NCBI RefSeq assembly: GCF_028372415.1
Contig: NC_092876.1
Coordinates: forward strand, 62,210,385 to 62,274,384
From: Notamacropus eugenii
Lineage: Eukaryota > Chordata > Mammalia > Diprotodontia > Macropodidae
Direction: 5' to 3'
Length of the DNA: 64,000 nt
Positions 63,615-64,000 of the stretch are shown here, piece by piece (position 1 is the first letter of the stretch; every line of letters starts with the position of its first letter). The notes beneath the pieces are model-generated. The model saw only the letters and a program-made list of their open reading frames with translations. It was not told where the DNA came from and searched no databases. The position numbers and the translations under genes are program-made.

Positions 63615-64000
63615 CTCTCTCCTGGAAATTTTGCTTCTCATTGTAACCTAGGATAGCAACCTGTCTCTTCTGCTTTTCTCTCTCCATTCCCCTCATTCAT
63701 TTTCTTCCTCTCATTTCCAATCTCTCTTGAGTCATTCTCTTCTTCCCTTCTGCCTATAAATACGCCTAGGTCTCCCCATCCTTAAAAACCCCTTCCCTTG
63801 CCTTCACCTCCCCTTCAAGCCTTCATCTTGTACCCTTCCTTTTCACAAAAACAAACTCCGAGAAAAATTTCATCTATACCTCTTGCCTCTATTTCTCACC
63901 TTCTGCCTAATTCTCAACCCCTTGCCATTATGGATCCCCCACCACCCCATTGAAATTGATCCTTCTAAGGCCACCAATGTCTTCATTATTAAAGCTGATG
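63615..64000 (+). mobile_element. L2-type LINE ORF fragment, runs off window
   Basis: 'GCCTATAAATACGCCTAGGT CTCCCCATCC', 'AAAATTTCATCTATACCTC', 'CTCAACCCCTTGCCATTATG' and 'AAGGCCACCAATGTCTTC' follow the L2 reverse transcriptase region. It continues past base 64000. Confidence 0.68.

Overview
The window is mammalian nuclear DNA, most likely from a marsupial. It has few genes, long introns, low CpG and dense interspersed repeats. The repeats include marsupial-type L1, tRNA-derived SINEs with an RTE/BovB-type 3' tail, CORE-SINE/MIR-like copies, L2 and CR1/L3 LINE fragments, a short hAT-type transposon and at least one solo LTR. I cannot decide the species. Repeat family names are from memory, not from a library search.

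The only gene I can support is WNT4, on the minus strand. Four exons are present with canonical splice sites and consistent phases: exon 2 (48254-48489), exon 3 (32299-32430), exon 4 (32002-32144) and the coding part of exon 5 (30959-31426). Together they encode residues 27-351 of a 351-residue protein. All 24 Wnt cysteines, the acylated serine and both N-glycosylation sites are present. Exon 1 (signal peptide) and the promoter are not in the window, so intron 1 is longer than 15.5 kb. Intron 2 is 15.8 kb. The 3' UTR runs leftward from 30958; its end is uncertain, with poly(A) signal candidates near 30430 and 28683.

Layout. 1-5930: decayed L1 copies. 5930-28600: WNT4 3' flank, filled with L2, CR1, SINE and other repeats, plus a non-repetitive GC-rich stretch at 21435-21900 that could be regulatory. 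28600-48490: the WNT4 exons and introns 2-4. 48490-64000: part of intron 1.

The most unusual structures are not genes. (a) A 33-bp tandem repeat, apparently grown from the 3' tail of CR1/L3-type elements, forms arrays near 38.5, 44.6 and 54.8 kb, with decayed relatives elsewhere; the 54.8-kb array has 99-bp and 262-bp higher-order structure. (b) A solo LTR sits inside the 44.6-kb array. (c) A ~403-bp segment carrying a 203-208 bp hAT element is present twice, on either side of WNT4 exon 2, and one copy is bracketed by a 9-bp direct repeat. (d) A ~240-bp pure purine/pyrimidine tetranucleotide tract lies less than 1 kb from exon 2. I found no convincing new coding system.
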